Shown: positions 1 through 7,962, counted from the stretch's first letter. The stretch is DNA of 64,000 nucleotides from Chroococcus sp. FPU101 (GCF_017312365.1 NZ_BLJI01000019.1:1-64000); one strand, 5' to 3'. A program made the numbers and translations. Notes: generated by a model from the letters alone, not told the origin.

Positions 1-485
1 TTTAATGAATTGGTATAACTCCCGTCTCATCGATGAAAACCAGATTCTCGAGGGAGACTTCACCAATGGTTGTCCAATATTCCCGCCTCAAGTTCTGCAC
101 TCGCTCACTTTCGGACTCGGAGCGCGTGAAGCGTCTTTTTTTTGCGGTTTAACTCCAATTTTTGTAAAAGACGGCACATCGTCGGTACACTGATTTTTAC
201 CCCAGTTTTCTCTTCTAGACGAATACACAATTGTTGTAAGGTAGCATCATTATCCTCAAACACTAATTTTTCAAGTTCGCTTCTGTTAATTGCTTTAGCT
301 TGGCCTGCGCTCCTCCTCCGTGATGCGAATGGCTCTACAGTTCGTTCCTCTTCATAACGTTTCAGTAATTTTTGGACAAAACTATAACTAACGCTGGATA
401 GCTCGGCTGTCTCCTGAATTGATTCTCCAGTTTTCTGCTTTGTTTCTAAAATTTTTTGGCGAAAATCCGTTGAATATGGCTTCAT
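1..485 (-). pseudogene. IS630-family transposase, frameshifted and truncated
   Basis: The 126-residue frame starting at 485 is the helix-turn-helix half of an IS630-type transposase (start MKPYSTDFRQKIL, a QETAELSSVSYSFVQKLLKRY helix-turn-helix, then LNRKKKTLHA). After KTLHA the frame runs out at a stop near 105, but a second minus-strand frame continues with SESERVQNLRREYW and reaches the first catalytic Asp motif FIDETG, then stops at about position 2-4 with GVIPIH, unlike the family continuation. An 8-T run (136-143; A8 on the coding strand) lies just before the frame change, so programmed frameshifting is possible. The early stop after FIDETG argues for a dead remnant, although the window edge hides what follows. 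Terminal repeats were not identified. Confidence 0.8.
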
Positions 486-540
486 CGCTACTTAAAAGTG
501 CAAATTTTCTCTTTCTTTCACTTTAATCTATTCATCCGAA

Positions 541-841
541 AACCGCTCTCAAGTTTTGCATGAGAAATTGCTGCACGATTTTGGCATTGAGTTTTTTGCT
601 AAACCAAAAAGAAACATGAAAAATCGATTAATGCGCCTTCATGATAAACTTCTATCCCGTAAACGGTCAATTGTTGAGACTATCATCGATCAATTGAAGA
701 ATATTTCCCTTTCTCGTGCATTCTCGTCACAGAAGTCCCGTCAATTTTTGCGTCAATCTTCTTTGTAGTTTAATTGCTTATTGCCATCAGCCTAAAAAAC
801 CCTCTCTTCAGATGAAGTGGGCTTTACCTCAATCTGCTTAA
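541..841 (+). pseudogene. IS982-family transposase C-terminal remnant
   Basis: The translation from about 541 (RSQVLHEKLLHDFGIEFF, then [32 protein letters not shown]) is the conserved C-terminal part of IS982 transposases. Near 715-725 the frame breaks. A second frame continues with [15 protein letters not shown] and [15 protein letters not shown] and stops at 839-841, which is the usual IS982 C-terminus. Only about the last third of the roughly 290-residue protein remains and it is frameshifted, so it cannot be active. It lies immediately downstream of the PSII-assembly operon, head-to-head with the IS630 wreck. Confidence 0.8.
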
Positions 842-858
842 CCCGAACTCACGTTATT

Positions 859-1707
859 TTAGTTAACTTCAAATAAATGATTAGCTGTAATGGGTTCAAA
901 GTTTTCTTGGTTGATGGTTGGGGCATCTAGTTCGCTTTCGTTTTCTCCATCACAATACGCTTTACTTAAGCTTCGGGTTTCTTTGTAGTTTTCGAGATCT
1001 CCTTGATCGAAATAGTATTTAGCGGCATAGCGTAAGTCAGAAACCGCCCCACGATAATCGCCAAGATTAGCTTTAATGAGTCCTCGTAGATGATAGGCTT
1101 TTGCATAATGAGGATTAATTTGAATGGCGTTGGTGAAATCTGCGATCGCTCCTTTTAGATTTCCTAAATGTTGATGGCTTAAGGCTCTTTCGTAGTACAT
1201 TTCAAAGGCATTTTGATGATGCAATAAGGCTTGAGAGACGTTTTCAATTTGTTTAAGTTCATCGATAATATACTTTAGCCCTTGTTGTTTAGTTTCTAAG
1301 TTTTGCATCTGTTCTTTGATACTGTAAATAAGCTGTTGCAGTTGTTCTGATGCTTCGAGTTGTCTTTCAACATGAGTTAAATAATTTTCTTTTTGTTGCT
1401 GAAGTTGACTAGAAAAAGCACTTTGGTTCTGTTGTAATTTTTCATTTAACAAAACGATTGTTTCTTGTTGATTATCTCTAAATTGATTTTGTTGTTCAAT
1501 AGATTGAAGATTATCTACGATTTCTTTCACATTGAACCTATGTTTATCTAATTCTTTAACGAGTTGTTGGCGGTTAATAATTTGCAGCATTACAGCACCC
1601 GCTAAGGGTACAGCCATCGTCGCCACACTATTGGTGATCGTCGCCGCGATCGCTCCGCCAATTGCACTCAGGGCAGCTACTCCATCTAATAATGATTGAT
1701 TATTCAT
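859..1707 (-). CDS. TPR protein, Slr0151-like, last gene of PSII-assembly operon
   Basis: The 282-residue protein has a hydrophobic Ala/Gly/Ile/Val-rich N-terminus (residues about 8-45) that could sit on a membrane. A Gln-rich coiled coil follows (about 60-155). Then come TPR units (about 165-240: ALSHQHLGNLKGAIADFTNA, AYHLRGLIKANLGDYRGAVSD). This architecture and its place after two ferredoxins and two phycobilisome-fold genes match Synechocystis Slr0151, a thylakoid-associated TPR protein involved in PSII assembly and repair. The gene starts 42 nt after the ferredoxin stop, so it is probably co-transcribed. The function is taken from the family and gene order; the sequence shows only the TPR and coiled coil. 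Confidence 0.75.
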   Translation of the reverse strand: MNNQSLLDGVAALSAIGGAIAATITNSVATMAVPLAGAVMLQIINRQQLVKELDKHRFNVKEIVDNLQSIEQQNQFRDNQQETIVLLNEKLQQNQSAFSSQLQQQKENYLTHVERQLEASEQLQQLIYSIKEQMQNLETKQQGLKYIIDELKQIENVSQALLHHQNAFEMYYERALSHQHLGNLKGAIADFTNAIQINPHYAKAYHLRGLIKANLGDYRGAVSDLRYAAKYYFDQGDLENYKETRSLSKAYCDGENESELDAPTINQENFEPITANHLFEVN

Positions 1708-1749
1708 AGTTTTAAAAATTCCTTGATTGATAACTGTAATTCAATACTT

Positions 1750-2073
1750 TCACTCTTCGCCAAACATTTCTTCAACTTGATGGGTGAGAATGATACAGTT
1801 TGAGCGAGGAGACGCGGCACACAACAAAATATAGCCTTCTTTTAGTTCATCGGGTCTTAAGAATTCGAGGGCTTTTTCTGTTTGTTCTACTTTCCCTGTT
1901 ATAACTTTAGCCAAACAGTCAAAACAAGCACCCGCACGACAAGAATAAGGAAGTTGTATATTAGTTTCTTCTGCAATATCTAAAATATATTCATCAGCTT
2001 TAACATCAATTGTTTGCTGAAGTTCTTTTTTTTCATTGAGCAAAGTAATCGTATAATTTTGTTCACTATTCAT
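1750..2073 (-). CDS. Plant-type [2Fe-2S] ferredoxin, Slr0150-like
   Basis: The 107-residue protein has the plant-type ferredoxin pattern: YSCRAGACFDCLAK gives Cys-x4-Cys-x2-Cys, and a fourth Cys lies in YILLCAASP about 33 residues later. It would carry one [2Fe-2S] cluster and pass single electrons in the cytoplasm. It diverges from the main photosynthetic PetF (FDC in place of STC, and a basic RSNC tail), as does its positional equivalent Slr0150. It is the seventh gene of the operon, 50 nt after the phycobilisome-fold gene. The redox partner is unknown; the operon context suggests photosystem II biogenesis. Confidence 0.85.
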   Translation of the reverse strand: MNSEQNYTITLLNEKKELQQTIDVKADEYILDIAEETNIQLPYSCRAGACFDCLAKVITGKVEQTEKALEFLRPDELKEGYILLCAASPRSNCIILTHQVEEMFGEE

Positions 2074-2123
2074 AATGCAAAGCCTTTAGTTAAGAGGTTA
2101 AACTTCAAAAAATATTAATCTTA

Positions 2124-2594
2124 TCAACTCGATAAAATTGTCTGATTAAGCTGAAAAATAGGAATTATTAACTCCGCTTCATCAAAGCTTAAATAAAGAC
2201 GAATCACATCTTGAATTAAAAGATAATTAACTTTAGCATAAGCTTGATATTTATAAGATTTAACAATTGTTTTATACCAAATTAACAATCCTTCTCGAAA
2301 TCGATCCAATTCATCTAATAACATTGCTGTGGCTGCCAATCGCAAATTATTTGTCTGATCTCGGTGGCATATTTCGGTCATATCATAATCACCCATATGA
2401 AACAAATTTTCTTTTTGGTTTCGTTTAACGACTTCCCATCGTTGAATAATTTCTGTTTCTTGATCTCGTATTTTCTCATAAGCATTGATCCGTACTTCAA
2501 CAGAATCAAGATAATCTTTAAGAAACTTTAATTCTGTTTCTGTCGCATAACGTGCATCTGCTTCAATACTTAAGTTAGTCAATTGTTTTAACAT
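2124..2594 (-). CDS. Orphan phycobilisome-fold protein, Slr0149-like
   Basis: The 156-residue, all-helical sequence resembles the phycobiliprotein globin-like domain (LTNLSIEADARYATETELKFLKDYL at the N-terminus; later a DQTNNLRLAATAMLLDELD helix). It is not one of the light-harvesting subunits. The only Cys (in EICHRD, about residue 91) lies near the position of the classic bilin-linking Cys, so chromophore binding cannot be excluded. In Synechocystis the equivalent gene slr0149 belongs to the PSII assembly operon. It starts 32 nt after the upstream ferredoxin gene. The assignment to the phycobilisome superfamily is by sequence feel plus synteny. Confidence 0.75.
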   Translation of the reverse strand: MLKQLTNLSIEADARYATETELKFLKDYLDSVEVRINAYEKIRDQETEIIQRWEVVKRNQKENLFHMGDYDMTEICHRDQTNNLRLAATAMLLDELDRFREGLLIWYKTIVKSYKYQAYAKVNYLLIQDVIRLYLSFDEAELIIPIFQLNQTILSS

Positions 2595-2626
2595 GAATTT
2601 CTCCTAATAAATAATTGCTTTTTTAT

Positions 2627-3109
2627 TTATGCGTCTGTCGTTTTCCTTAAATAGTCCGAAACCTCGATTTTTGTATCTTTAAGTTGAGTAATCATCGAGC
2701 GAGTAATTAATTTTCCTGTTTCGACTAAAACTTTACTTGTAATGGGATGAAGGATGGGTTGTTCAGCACGACGACCGATTAAATCTTCAATATTTTCAAT
2801 TTCATCGAGATACATTCCAGAGGGAATTTCAATAATGACACCTTGACCTAAAACTCGCGCTTGACAAGCTAGACGAGAATAACGATTTGCGTTTGTAATC
2901 ACTTCTAGGGTGCGTTGTTCTCGACGGTTAAGCGGTGATAAGCTGTCCATGCCATCTTTAATATAAATGTGGCAAGTTGAACACATTCCCCGACCTCCAC
3001 ATTCTTCTAAGATATGAAGATCTTTTTTTAACAAGGCACAGAGCAAATTATCATTGGTTTGAACCACTACTTCTTGATTAATGGGATCAAGTTTGACCAG
3101 CTTAGTCAT
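2627..3109 (-). CDS. [2Fe-2S] ferredoxin, Slr0148 (Fed5)-like
   Basis: The 160-residue protein has the 2Fe-2S motif CGGRGMCSTC (Cys-x5-Cys-x2-Cys) and a distal Cys in SRLACQARV, the adrenodoxin/bacterial-like spacing rather than the plant type. About 50 extra residues follow the domain. It matches Slr0148 (ferredoxin 5) in position and type. In Synechocystis, Fed5 is a phosphoprotein whose phosphorylation depends on the kinase SpkG (Slr0152) encoded at the end of the same operon and is influenced by Slr0151. No kinase gene is present here downstream, so this regulation would need a kinase from elsewhere. It starts 12 nt after the upstream V4R gene. Confidence 0.85.
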   Translation of the reverse strand: MTKLVKLDPINQEVVVQTNDNLLCALLKKDLHILEECGGRGMCSTCHIYIKDGMDSLSPLNRREQRTLEVITNANRYSRLACQARVLGQGVIIEIPSGMYLDEIENIEDLIGRRAEQPILHPITSKVLVETGKLITRSMITQLKDTKIEVSDYLRKTTDA

Positions 3110-3121
3110 GCTATTTTCTCC

Positions 3122-3790
3122 TTATGCAGTTTGATGACGGCAAAGTAATTCCATAATGGTTGTATGGTCGTGTCCTTCAGCTATCCAAGCGGAGGCAGCT
3201 TTTAACCGTTCAGTGATTCCGACAACAAAATAATTACACTCAGCTTCTAGAGACTCGCAAGCAGTTTGAACACAATGTAATTCTTGTCCCGTCAGTTGAC
3301 TAAAAAAGGCACTTAAAAGACCTGCTTCTAATGCACCCATCGGTCGCTTTCCGTGAGATGCTGCTTCAACAAAGGGAGAATTGACGATTTTTAGTCCTAA
3401 AAATCCTTGATTATAGTATTGCAAGTCCACATCAAGGACACCCCAGCCGTGAGTTTTCCAGCATTCTTTAAGACATTGGAGAAACTCAATCATTTCCATC
3501 TGTCCTAAAGGTTTACCATAGTATTCTTCTAATTCTCTGACAAATCGTCGATAGAAACTTTTGCCCCACCAACGACCACAACTAAAAAGTGCAATATTCG
3601 CACTAGGGCCTAATTCTTCTTCGAGTCCACTAAACAGTCCTTGTAAAAGTGTTTCGGGTAAAGCCAGCAGTCGAGAACCATTACGATTTTCGATTAAGCC
3701 AAATTCTACATCGCCCTGTACATAGACATCGGGTGAAAAATAATTACCCCTGATGGGTTGTTGGTCTATCAATTCAGCAACATTAATCAT
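3122..3790 (-). CDS. V4R (4-vinyl-reductase-like) domain protein, Slr0147-like
   Basis: The 222-residue protein has a C-terminal V4R domain (about residues 150-215: EAGLLSAFFSQLTGQELHC, then ACESLEAECNYFVVG). V4R is a small-molecule-binding domain also found in the bacteriochlorophyll protein BchJ. In cyanobacterial PSII-assembly operons two V4R genes occur, and this one matches slr0147. The paralogue at 4668-5393 shares the layout. It sits 10 nt after the phycobilisome-fold gene, clearly in the same transcript. The ligand is unknown; a tetrapyrrole or quinone is an inference from the family. Confidence 0.8.
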   Translation of the reverse strand: MINVAELIDQQPIRGNYFSPDVYVQGDVEFGLIENRNGSRLLALPETLLQGLFSGLEEELGPSANIALFSCGRWWGKSFYRRFVRELEEYYGKPLGQMEMIEFLQCLKECWKTHGWGVLDVDLQYYNQGFLGLKIVNSPFVEAASHGKRPMGALEAGLLSAFFSQLTGQELHCVQTACESLEAECNYFVVGITERLKAASAWIAEGHDHTTIMELLCRHQTA

Positions 3791-3800
3791 TTGTCATCTC

Positions 3801-4292
3801 CTATGTTAAAATTTCAACTTTACTAGGAATTGTTTCAGTCAAGAGGGTTTGTTGAGCTTGTTGTAGGAATGGTTTAATTAGCTCATTTTGTCGCGGGGGG
3901 AGTTTTTGAGTTAGTTGGTCGGATAAAAGTTCATAGAGAGTTTGTTCTAGTATTTGGATTTGATGCGCTTTAACGATGTCTGTCAGCCATTCTAGGAGTC
4001 GATGTTGCAGAAATTCAGGATTATTGAGCAACATGGCAAAAGCACAGTAACGCATTATTAAAATCCAGTGTTTTAGTGCTTTTCCTATTTGTTTTGTTGA
4101 TTCTGTGGGACAAGCTTCTTCAAGTTGGTCGGCAACTCCTTGAAAGATTTCGAGTTCTTTATTGCGTAATGCTTCATAGGTCGCTAAACGTTGACGCAGA
4201 ATTCCAATATGTTGTCTAAATAGTAGGATTTCTGATTTTTGTAAGTAATGATGTTCAGAACGATGAAAAAAATCTTCAAAGTCAGTTTGCAT
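3801..4292 (-). CDS. Orphan phycobilisome-fold protein, Slr0146-like
   Basis: The 163-residue helical protein is distantly related to phycobiliproteins and to the paralogue at 2124-2594: the same length, an N-terminal FFHRSEHHYLQKSEILLFRQHI, and a central ALKHWILIMRYCAFAMLLN helix that aligns with the RLAATAMLLDELD helix of the other copy. It is positionally equivalent to Slr0146. It starts 10 nt after the upstream small gene, inside the PSII-assembly operon. A structural or chaperone role in PSII biogenesis is inferred from the operon, not seen in the sequence. Similarity to phycobiliproteins is weak by eye. Confidence 0.65.
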   Translation of the reverse strand: MQTDFEDFFHRSEHHYLQKSEILLFRQHIGILRQRLATYEALRNKELEIFQGVADQLEEACPTESTKQIGKALKHWILIMRYCAFAMLLNNPEFLQHRLLEWLTDIVKAHQIQILEQTLYELLSDQLTQKLPPRQNELIKPFLQQAQQTLLTETIPSKVEILT

Positions 4293-4302
4293 TGAATTTT
4301 CC

Positions 4303-4671
4303 TTAAAATAAATTAGATAAATCGGTTATTTGAAATTTTTGCGCCGTTTTTGTTTTGGGTTTTTCATCTTGGACTTGAGGGACTACCGCTATAGCAGGTT
4401 GACTCGACCAGAATTGGCACTGAAAATAGGCTTCAACAGACAGAGTTAAAGATAAACCTTGTTTAGTTTGATTATGATTGGGTTGAACTAAATTCCGAGA
4501 ACCGTTCCAGTTATTTTGGCTGAAGAATTCTTCTAGGTTGAGTCGAAGTTGAGCAACTGGATCGATCGCTTTTTGAGAAAAATGTTGTAATTGAGGAGGT
4601 TGAGCGAACCAATTAGAGTCATGAAAAAAATCTGCAACTTTTAATCGAGCTAGTATAGTGTCGTTGCTCAT
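4303..4671 (-). CDS. Conserved operon protein of unknown function, Slr0145-like
   Basis: The 122-residue protein has no recognisable domain. It contains two similar segments, VADFFHDSNWFAQPPQL (about residues 12-28) and LEEFFSQNNWNGSRNLV (about 46-62); both show the pattern xxFFxxxNWxG/A, and a third variant, VEAYFQCQFWSSQP, follows near 80-95. The same FF...NW element also appears near the start of the V4R protein upstream (LEDFFAFHTASGTIVDWND). It starts inside the upstream gene (ATGA overlap of 4 nt), which suggests translational coupling. The position corresponds to Slr0145. Function unknown. Confidence 0.7.
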   Translation of the reverse strand: MSNDTILARLKVADFFHDSNWFAQPPQLQHFSQKAIDPVAQLRLNLEEFFSQNNWNGSRNLVQPNHNQTKQGLSLTLSVEAYFQCQFWSSQPAIAVVPQVQDEKPKTKTAQKFQITDLSNLF

Positions 4672-5393
4672 TTGAGGTATTCTCCATGAATCAACTGTTT
4701 TTCAATGTCTCTAGCAGTTGCTCCTTCGTTTTGCCAAAAGGTTGCTGCATCAATGCGATCTTGTTTACCTAAAAGAAATTTACAGTAGTTTTCTCCCATT
4801 GAATAGCATTGAATTTCAATACAGCTAAGAGGTTTTTTGATTAAATCGCTAAAAAATCCCGCCATCAAACCTGCATAGAGATGACAAACAGGTTTACCTA
4901 CATCTCCCAAGGTACGAGCGACGGCAGAATCATAGATATTAATAAACATAAAACCATTTTTTTGTTCACCCATATCTATATCCCAGTTGCCCCAGCCTTG
5001 ACTGGTAAACGGCCACCACCAAGCCTCTAAAACATAGGCTAGATTAAGTTGATGTAGCTCTTTTTCATACTGGTATTCTTCCATAAACCATTTACGGAAA
5101 AATGCTGCGTCTTTTAGTCCCCATTGTTTGCCAATTTGATACATAACAACCGCAGAGGCGTTACCCACTTCAGCTTCTAAACCTTCGATTAAACCAATAA
5201 TAAAATCTTCACTGGTTAAAGTATTGCGGCAATCGTTCCAATCCACGATCGTTCCGCTTGCTGTATGGAAGGCAAAAAAGTCCTCTAGTCGGTAATGGTG
5301 ATGTTTTTGGGGATACTTTTTTTTCAGCCAATGTTCAGGACGAGCGATCGTTTTTTTTTCAGTTTTTAGGATTGGATTTTGAGTAAATACCAT
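4668..5393 (-). CDS. V4R domain protein, Slr0144-like, first gene of PSII-assembly operon
   Basis: The 241-residue protein has a C-terminal V4R domain (about residues 160-230: YAGLMAGFFSDLIKKPLSC, then CYSMGENYCKFLLG). It opens the operon that corresponds to Synechocystis slr0144-slr0152, whose loss lowers PSII assembly proficiency and stability. The start at 5393 leaves a long AT-rich leader upstream. It is coupled to the next gene by a 4-nt overlap. V4R domains bind small hydrophobic ligands, and a role in pigment or cofactor handling during PSII assembly is an inference. Confidence 0.8.
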   Translation of the reverse strand: MVFTQNPILKTEKKTIARPEHWLKKKYPQKHHHYRLEDFFAFHTASGTIVDWNDCRNTLTSEDFIIGLIEGLEAEVGNASAVVMYQIGKQWGLKDAAFFRKWFMEEYQYEKELHQLNLAYVLEAWWWPFTSQGWGNWDIDMGEQKNGFMFINIYDSAVARTLGDVGKPVCHLYAGLMAGFFSDLIKKPLSCIEIQCYSMGENYCKFLLGKQDRIDAATFWQNEGATARDIEKQLIHGEYLK

Positions 5394-5791
5394 TTTTAAT
5401 CAAATCCTTTTTTTATTTAATAATTCCTATTTTAAATGATGATTTATAACTCAATATATGATGAATCTACGGATTAATATATTTAATTTATTTTATTTTT
5501 TATAAAGCTTGAGTGTATTTACTTAAAAGTAATTAATTAAAAAATATAAATATTAATAATCTGCTTAAAAGTTTTAGGTGTGAGCTAGATCAATACTCAG
5601 CAGGATAAATATCACTGTTAGGTTATTTTTTTTTATCTATAATTTGAGCTACATCCAAATTTCTCTCTTTGATTTGTCTCAATCTCTTATTCTACACTCT
5701 GCTCAATTTGATGAATTTTAACTTTTTTAAACTTATACTTTATGCTTAAGTTACTATCTATCCTTGTCACTTAAGAATAGCTAGAAGATAT
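5394..5791. promoter_or_regulatory. AT-rich leader/promoter region of the PSII-assembly operon
   Basis: About 400 bases without a convincing ORF separate the divergently unread end of the pentapeptide gene and the operon start at 5393. The stretch is extremely AT-rich. It holds a TGTGA-N6-TCA half-match to a CRP-type site at 5579-5594, which is too weak to call. The operon promoter must lie here, because the upstream gene is on the same strand but separated by this gap; no clear -10/-35 pair was singled out. Confidence 0.4.
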
Positions 5792-6625
5792 TTATGAATC
5801 TAAAATTGGAAAAGCAAGCTGTTTAGAATCTATCATTTTTGGAAAATCTTGAATAATCTTAGAGCAAGATTTAATAAAACAGTTTGTCCATTCTTGAACA
5901 ACTTCTATTTGCTCCGAGTTAATCGATGTTTTGAATTCTCCAGAGTAAGTAATTTTAGAAAAACGATTAAACTGAAATTGAGTGAGCCATTCATGATTAG
6001 GTCTAGCGAGTTCCCAATAGCGCGTTGTTAGGGTATGACCTAAATAGTGAATACTAATCTGACTTAAATAGTTAAAAGTTTGAATTACATCAGTTACGGT
6101 TGTGTCCAATTCTGTAATGACTTGAGTTTGTGGTTGAGACGTAATTTTTCTCAAGTCATTTTTGAGGGGATCAAAGTCAGTATCAAAATGAGTGGTCTGA
6201 TCATAATAAGTTCCAGTCATAATGGTACCAGTAATCTTACTATTATTGAGATAAGCACCACTTAGATTAGCTTGACTAACATCACTTTTGGTTAAATAAG
6301 CTCCAGTTAAATAGGCTTTAGTCAAATTCGATTCTTTAAGGTTTGTTTTAATTAAATAAGCTTTAATTAAATAAGCTCCCTGTAAATTTGCCTTTTGTAA
6401 ATTAGCTCCAGTTAAATCGGCTTCATTTAAGTTGGCTTCGCTTAAGTTGGCTCCTCTTAGATCAATCTCTCTTAAATTAGCATTGCTTAAGTCTGCCCCT
6501 GTTAAATCGGCATAACTTAAATTAAGACCTCTTAGATCAGCCCGTCGCAGTTCAATTTTAGAGAATTGTCGTTCACCTGAGTCATAACTTTTTTGTAGTT
6601 CAACAATAGTCGCACTTTTAAACAT
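5792..6625 (-). CDS. Pentapeptide-repeat protein
   Basis: The 277-residue protein has about 24 tandem pentapeptides of A(D/N)Lxx type between residues 25 and 145 (LRRADLRGLNLSYADLTGAD and onward), predicted to form a right-handed quadrilateral beta-helix. The C-terminal 110 residues (from about 168) are a separate non-repeat domain that I do not recognise. No signal peptide is seen, so it is probably cytoplasmic. It lies upstream of and on the same strand as the PSII-assembly operon, but 398 nt away. A perfect CRP-type palindrome lies about 200 nt upstream of its start. Function unknown. Confidence 0.8.
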   Translation of the reverse strand: MFKSATIVELQKSYDSGERQFSKIELRRADLRGLNLSYADLTGADLSNANLREIDLRGANLSEANLNEADLTGANLQKANLQGAYLIKAYLIKTNLKESNLTKAYLTGAYLTKSDVSQANLSGAYLNNSKITGTIMTGTYYDQTTHFDTDFDPLKNDLRKITSQPQTQVITELDTTVTDVIQTFNYLSQISIHYLGHTLTTRYWELARPNHEWLTQFQFNRFSKITYSGEFKTSINSEQIEVVQEWTNCFIKSCSKIIQDFPKMIDSKQLAFPILDS

Positions 6626-6806
6626 AATTTCCTTTTCAGTTCATGGATTAAACATTACAGATTACCCGTTTAGGTAAAAATTCTTATTAAAAGAGGTAAA
6701 AGATAGAATGGAAAAGCAGTTGGGAGCAGAAGATATTGCTAATCAGATTAATTTAAGCTTAATAATAATAATAACTGAAACGAAAAAAAGATAGCTATAA
6801 ACACGG

Positions 6807-6834
6807 TCACACAATTGTTGTGATCATGATCACA
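6807..6834. promoter_or_regulatory. CRP/SyCRP1-type operator, perfect TGTGA-N6-TCACA palindrome
   Basis: Positions 6819-6834 read TGTGATCATGATCACA, a 16-bp perfect palindrome that matches all ten specified bases of the CRP consensus TGTGA-N6-TCACA. A preceding TCACA at 6807-6811 forms a second, 7-nt-spaced inverted pair with the same TGTGA half. Cyanobacterial cAMP receptor proteins (SyCRP1) use this consensus. The nearest start is the pentapeptide gene at 6625 (minus strand), about 190 nt away; the other neighbour ends here. Binding is an inference from the match. Confidence 0.6.
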
Positions 6835-6850
6835 CAATGGAAAATACAGA

Positions 6851-6875
6851 TAAAAAAAGGTGGGAGTGACCCACC
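6851..6875 (-). terminator. Rho-independent terminator of the CysQ-like gene
   Basis: A stem GGTGGG (6859-6864) and CCCACC (6870-6875) with a 5-nt loop is followed on the minus strand by a run of seven T (complement of the A run at 6852-6858). It begins 13 nt after the stop of the gene ending at 6888. Confidence 0.75.
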
Positions 6876-6887
6876 AACTCTGATTAA

Positions 6888-7769
6888 TTATTTTTGATCA
6901 ATCTCTGCTAAGGTTTGTGTAGCTCTTTGGCATAGCATTTCATGACATTGACCATTACTTGCCATGATACCGCCCCATTGTCTAACGTCACCTCGATTAT
7001 ACTGAACGGGTTCGCCGTTGAAATAGGTAAATTTACCTCCTGCCTCGGTCAAAATTAATTCTGGTGCGGCAAAGTCCCAGTCTTTCGGTGCAGATTTTCC
7101 AGATAGAGAGATGTAAACATCCGATCGCTGTTCTAGTATTGTCGAAATCTTACAACCGACGCTACCGACATAATTCACTCCTTTAAAGGGCAAACTCTCG
7201 ATTAATTTTTGAAAACGTTGATCTCGGTGAGTTCGACTAGCGACAAAGTACAATTCTTCAATTGAATTTCGTTCTGAGACGTGGATCGGTTTTATTTCAC
7301 CTTGTTTGGTTTCGACAAAGGTTCCCTGTCCTTTTGCGGCAAAATAAATTTTGGATGATTCAGGTACAGCAACCACCGCAACAACGGGTCTACCTTGATA
7401 AGCTAAGGCAATATGAACGGCATATTCACCTGTTTTGTCAATAAAATCTCTTGTGCCATCTAAAGGATCGATGATCCATACCCAGTCTTGAGGAATGGGA
7501 TCTGTACCCTGATGCGTTTCTTCACTGAGGTAGCCAAATTGTTCAGTGCTAAATGAGTGCTGTAATTTTTCTAAAATATAGTGATTTGTTGCTAAATCGG
7601 CTGCGGTGACTGGCCCATCCTTTTTATCTTCATTAATATCTAAATCTCCTTGATTCGCTTTCCCTTGATAGTAAGATTGTAAAATTTCGGTAGCCCCCCA
7701 ACTGACGGAGCGTACGATCGCCAAAATCTCTGTTAGTTGGTTTTGATCTTGAATCGTTAAGGATTTCAT
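6888..7769 (-). CDS. CysQ/inositol monophosphatase family phosphatase
   Basis: The protein has the Mg-dependent inositol-phosphatase signature: GPVTAADLATN (metal/substrate loop), EE in YLSEETHQG, WIIDPLDGTRDF (motif 1) and PKDWDFAAPELILTEAGG (motif 2). Members dephosphorylate inositol phosphates or 3'-phosphoadenosine phosphates (CysQ); the TRDF variant and length favour a CysQ/PAP-phosphatase-like enzyme, a salvage step linked to sulfur assimilation. The frame is open up to an ATG at 7832, but the Met at 7769 (MKSLTIQDQ, preceded by AGAGAG) fits the family N-terminus better, giving 293 residues. It has its own terminator downstream. Confidence 0.8.
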   Translation of the reverse strand: MKSLTIQDQNQLTEILAIVRSVSWGATEILQSYYQGKANQGDLDINEDKKDGPVTAADLATNHYILEKLQHSFSTEQFGYLSEETHQGTDPIPQDWVWIIDPLDGTRDFIDKTGEYAVHIALAYQGRPVVAVVAVPESSKIYFAAKGQGTFVETKQGEIKPIHVSERNSIEELYFVASRTHRDQRFQKLIESLPFKGVNYVGSVGCKISTILEQRSDVYISLSGKSAPKDWDFAAPELILTEAGGKFTYFNGEPVQYNRGDVRQWGGIMASNGQCHEMLCQRATQTLAEIDQK

Positions 7770-7962
7770 GAATAAATCTCTCTGGGCATAGTTTCTAATG
7801 TGCAATTCTATCGGATCACCGTAGAAAGTCATCTGATTGTTTTATAAGTCTGTTTTATCTAATAATCATTAATTTTATTTATACTATTTTAATTTTTACT
7901 CTTTCTTTCTAGAGAAAAGTAAAGTAATGTTATTAACTAAATAAATTTATGTAAAGCATCCT

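Noticed and set aside
5579-5594. TGTGAGCTAGATCAAT, CRP-like sequence in the PSII-assembly operon leader
   Set aside because: Only the left half-site and three bases of the right half match; matches of this quality are expected by chance in 64 kb of AT-rich DNA.
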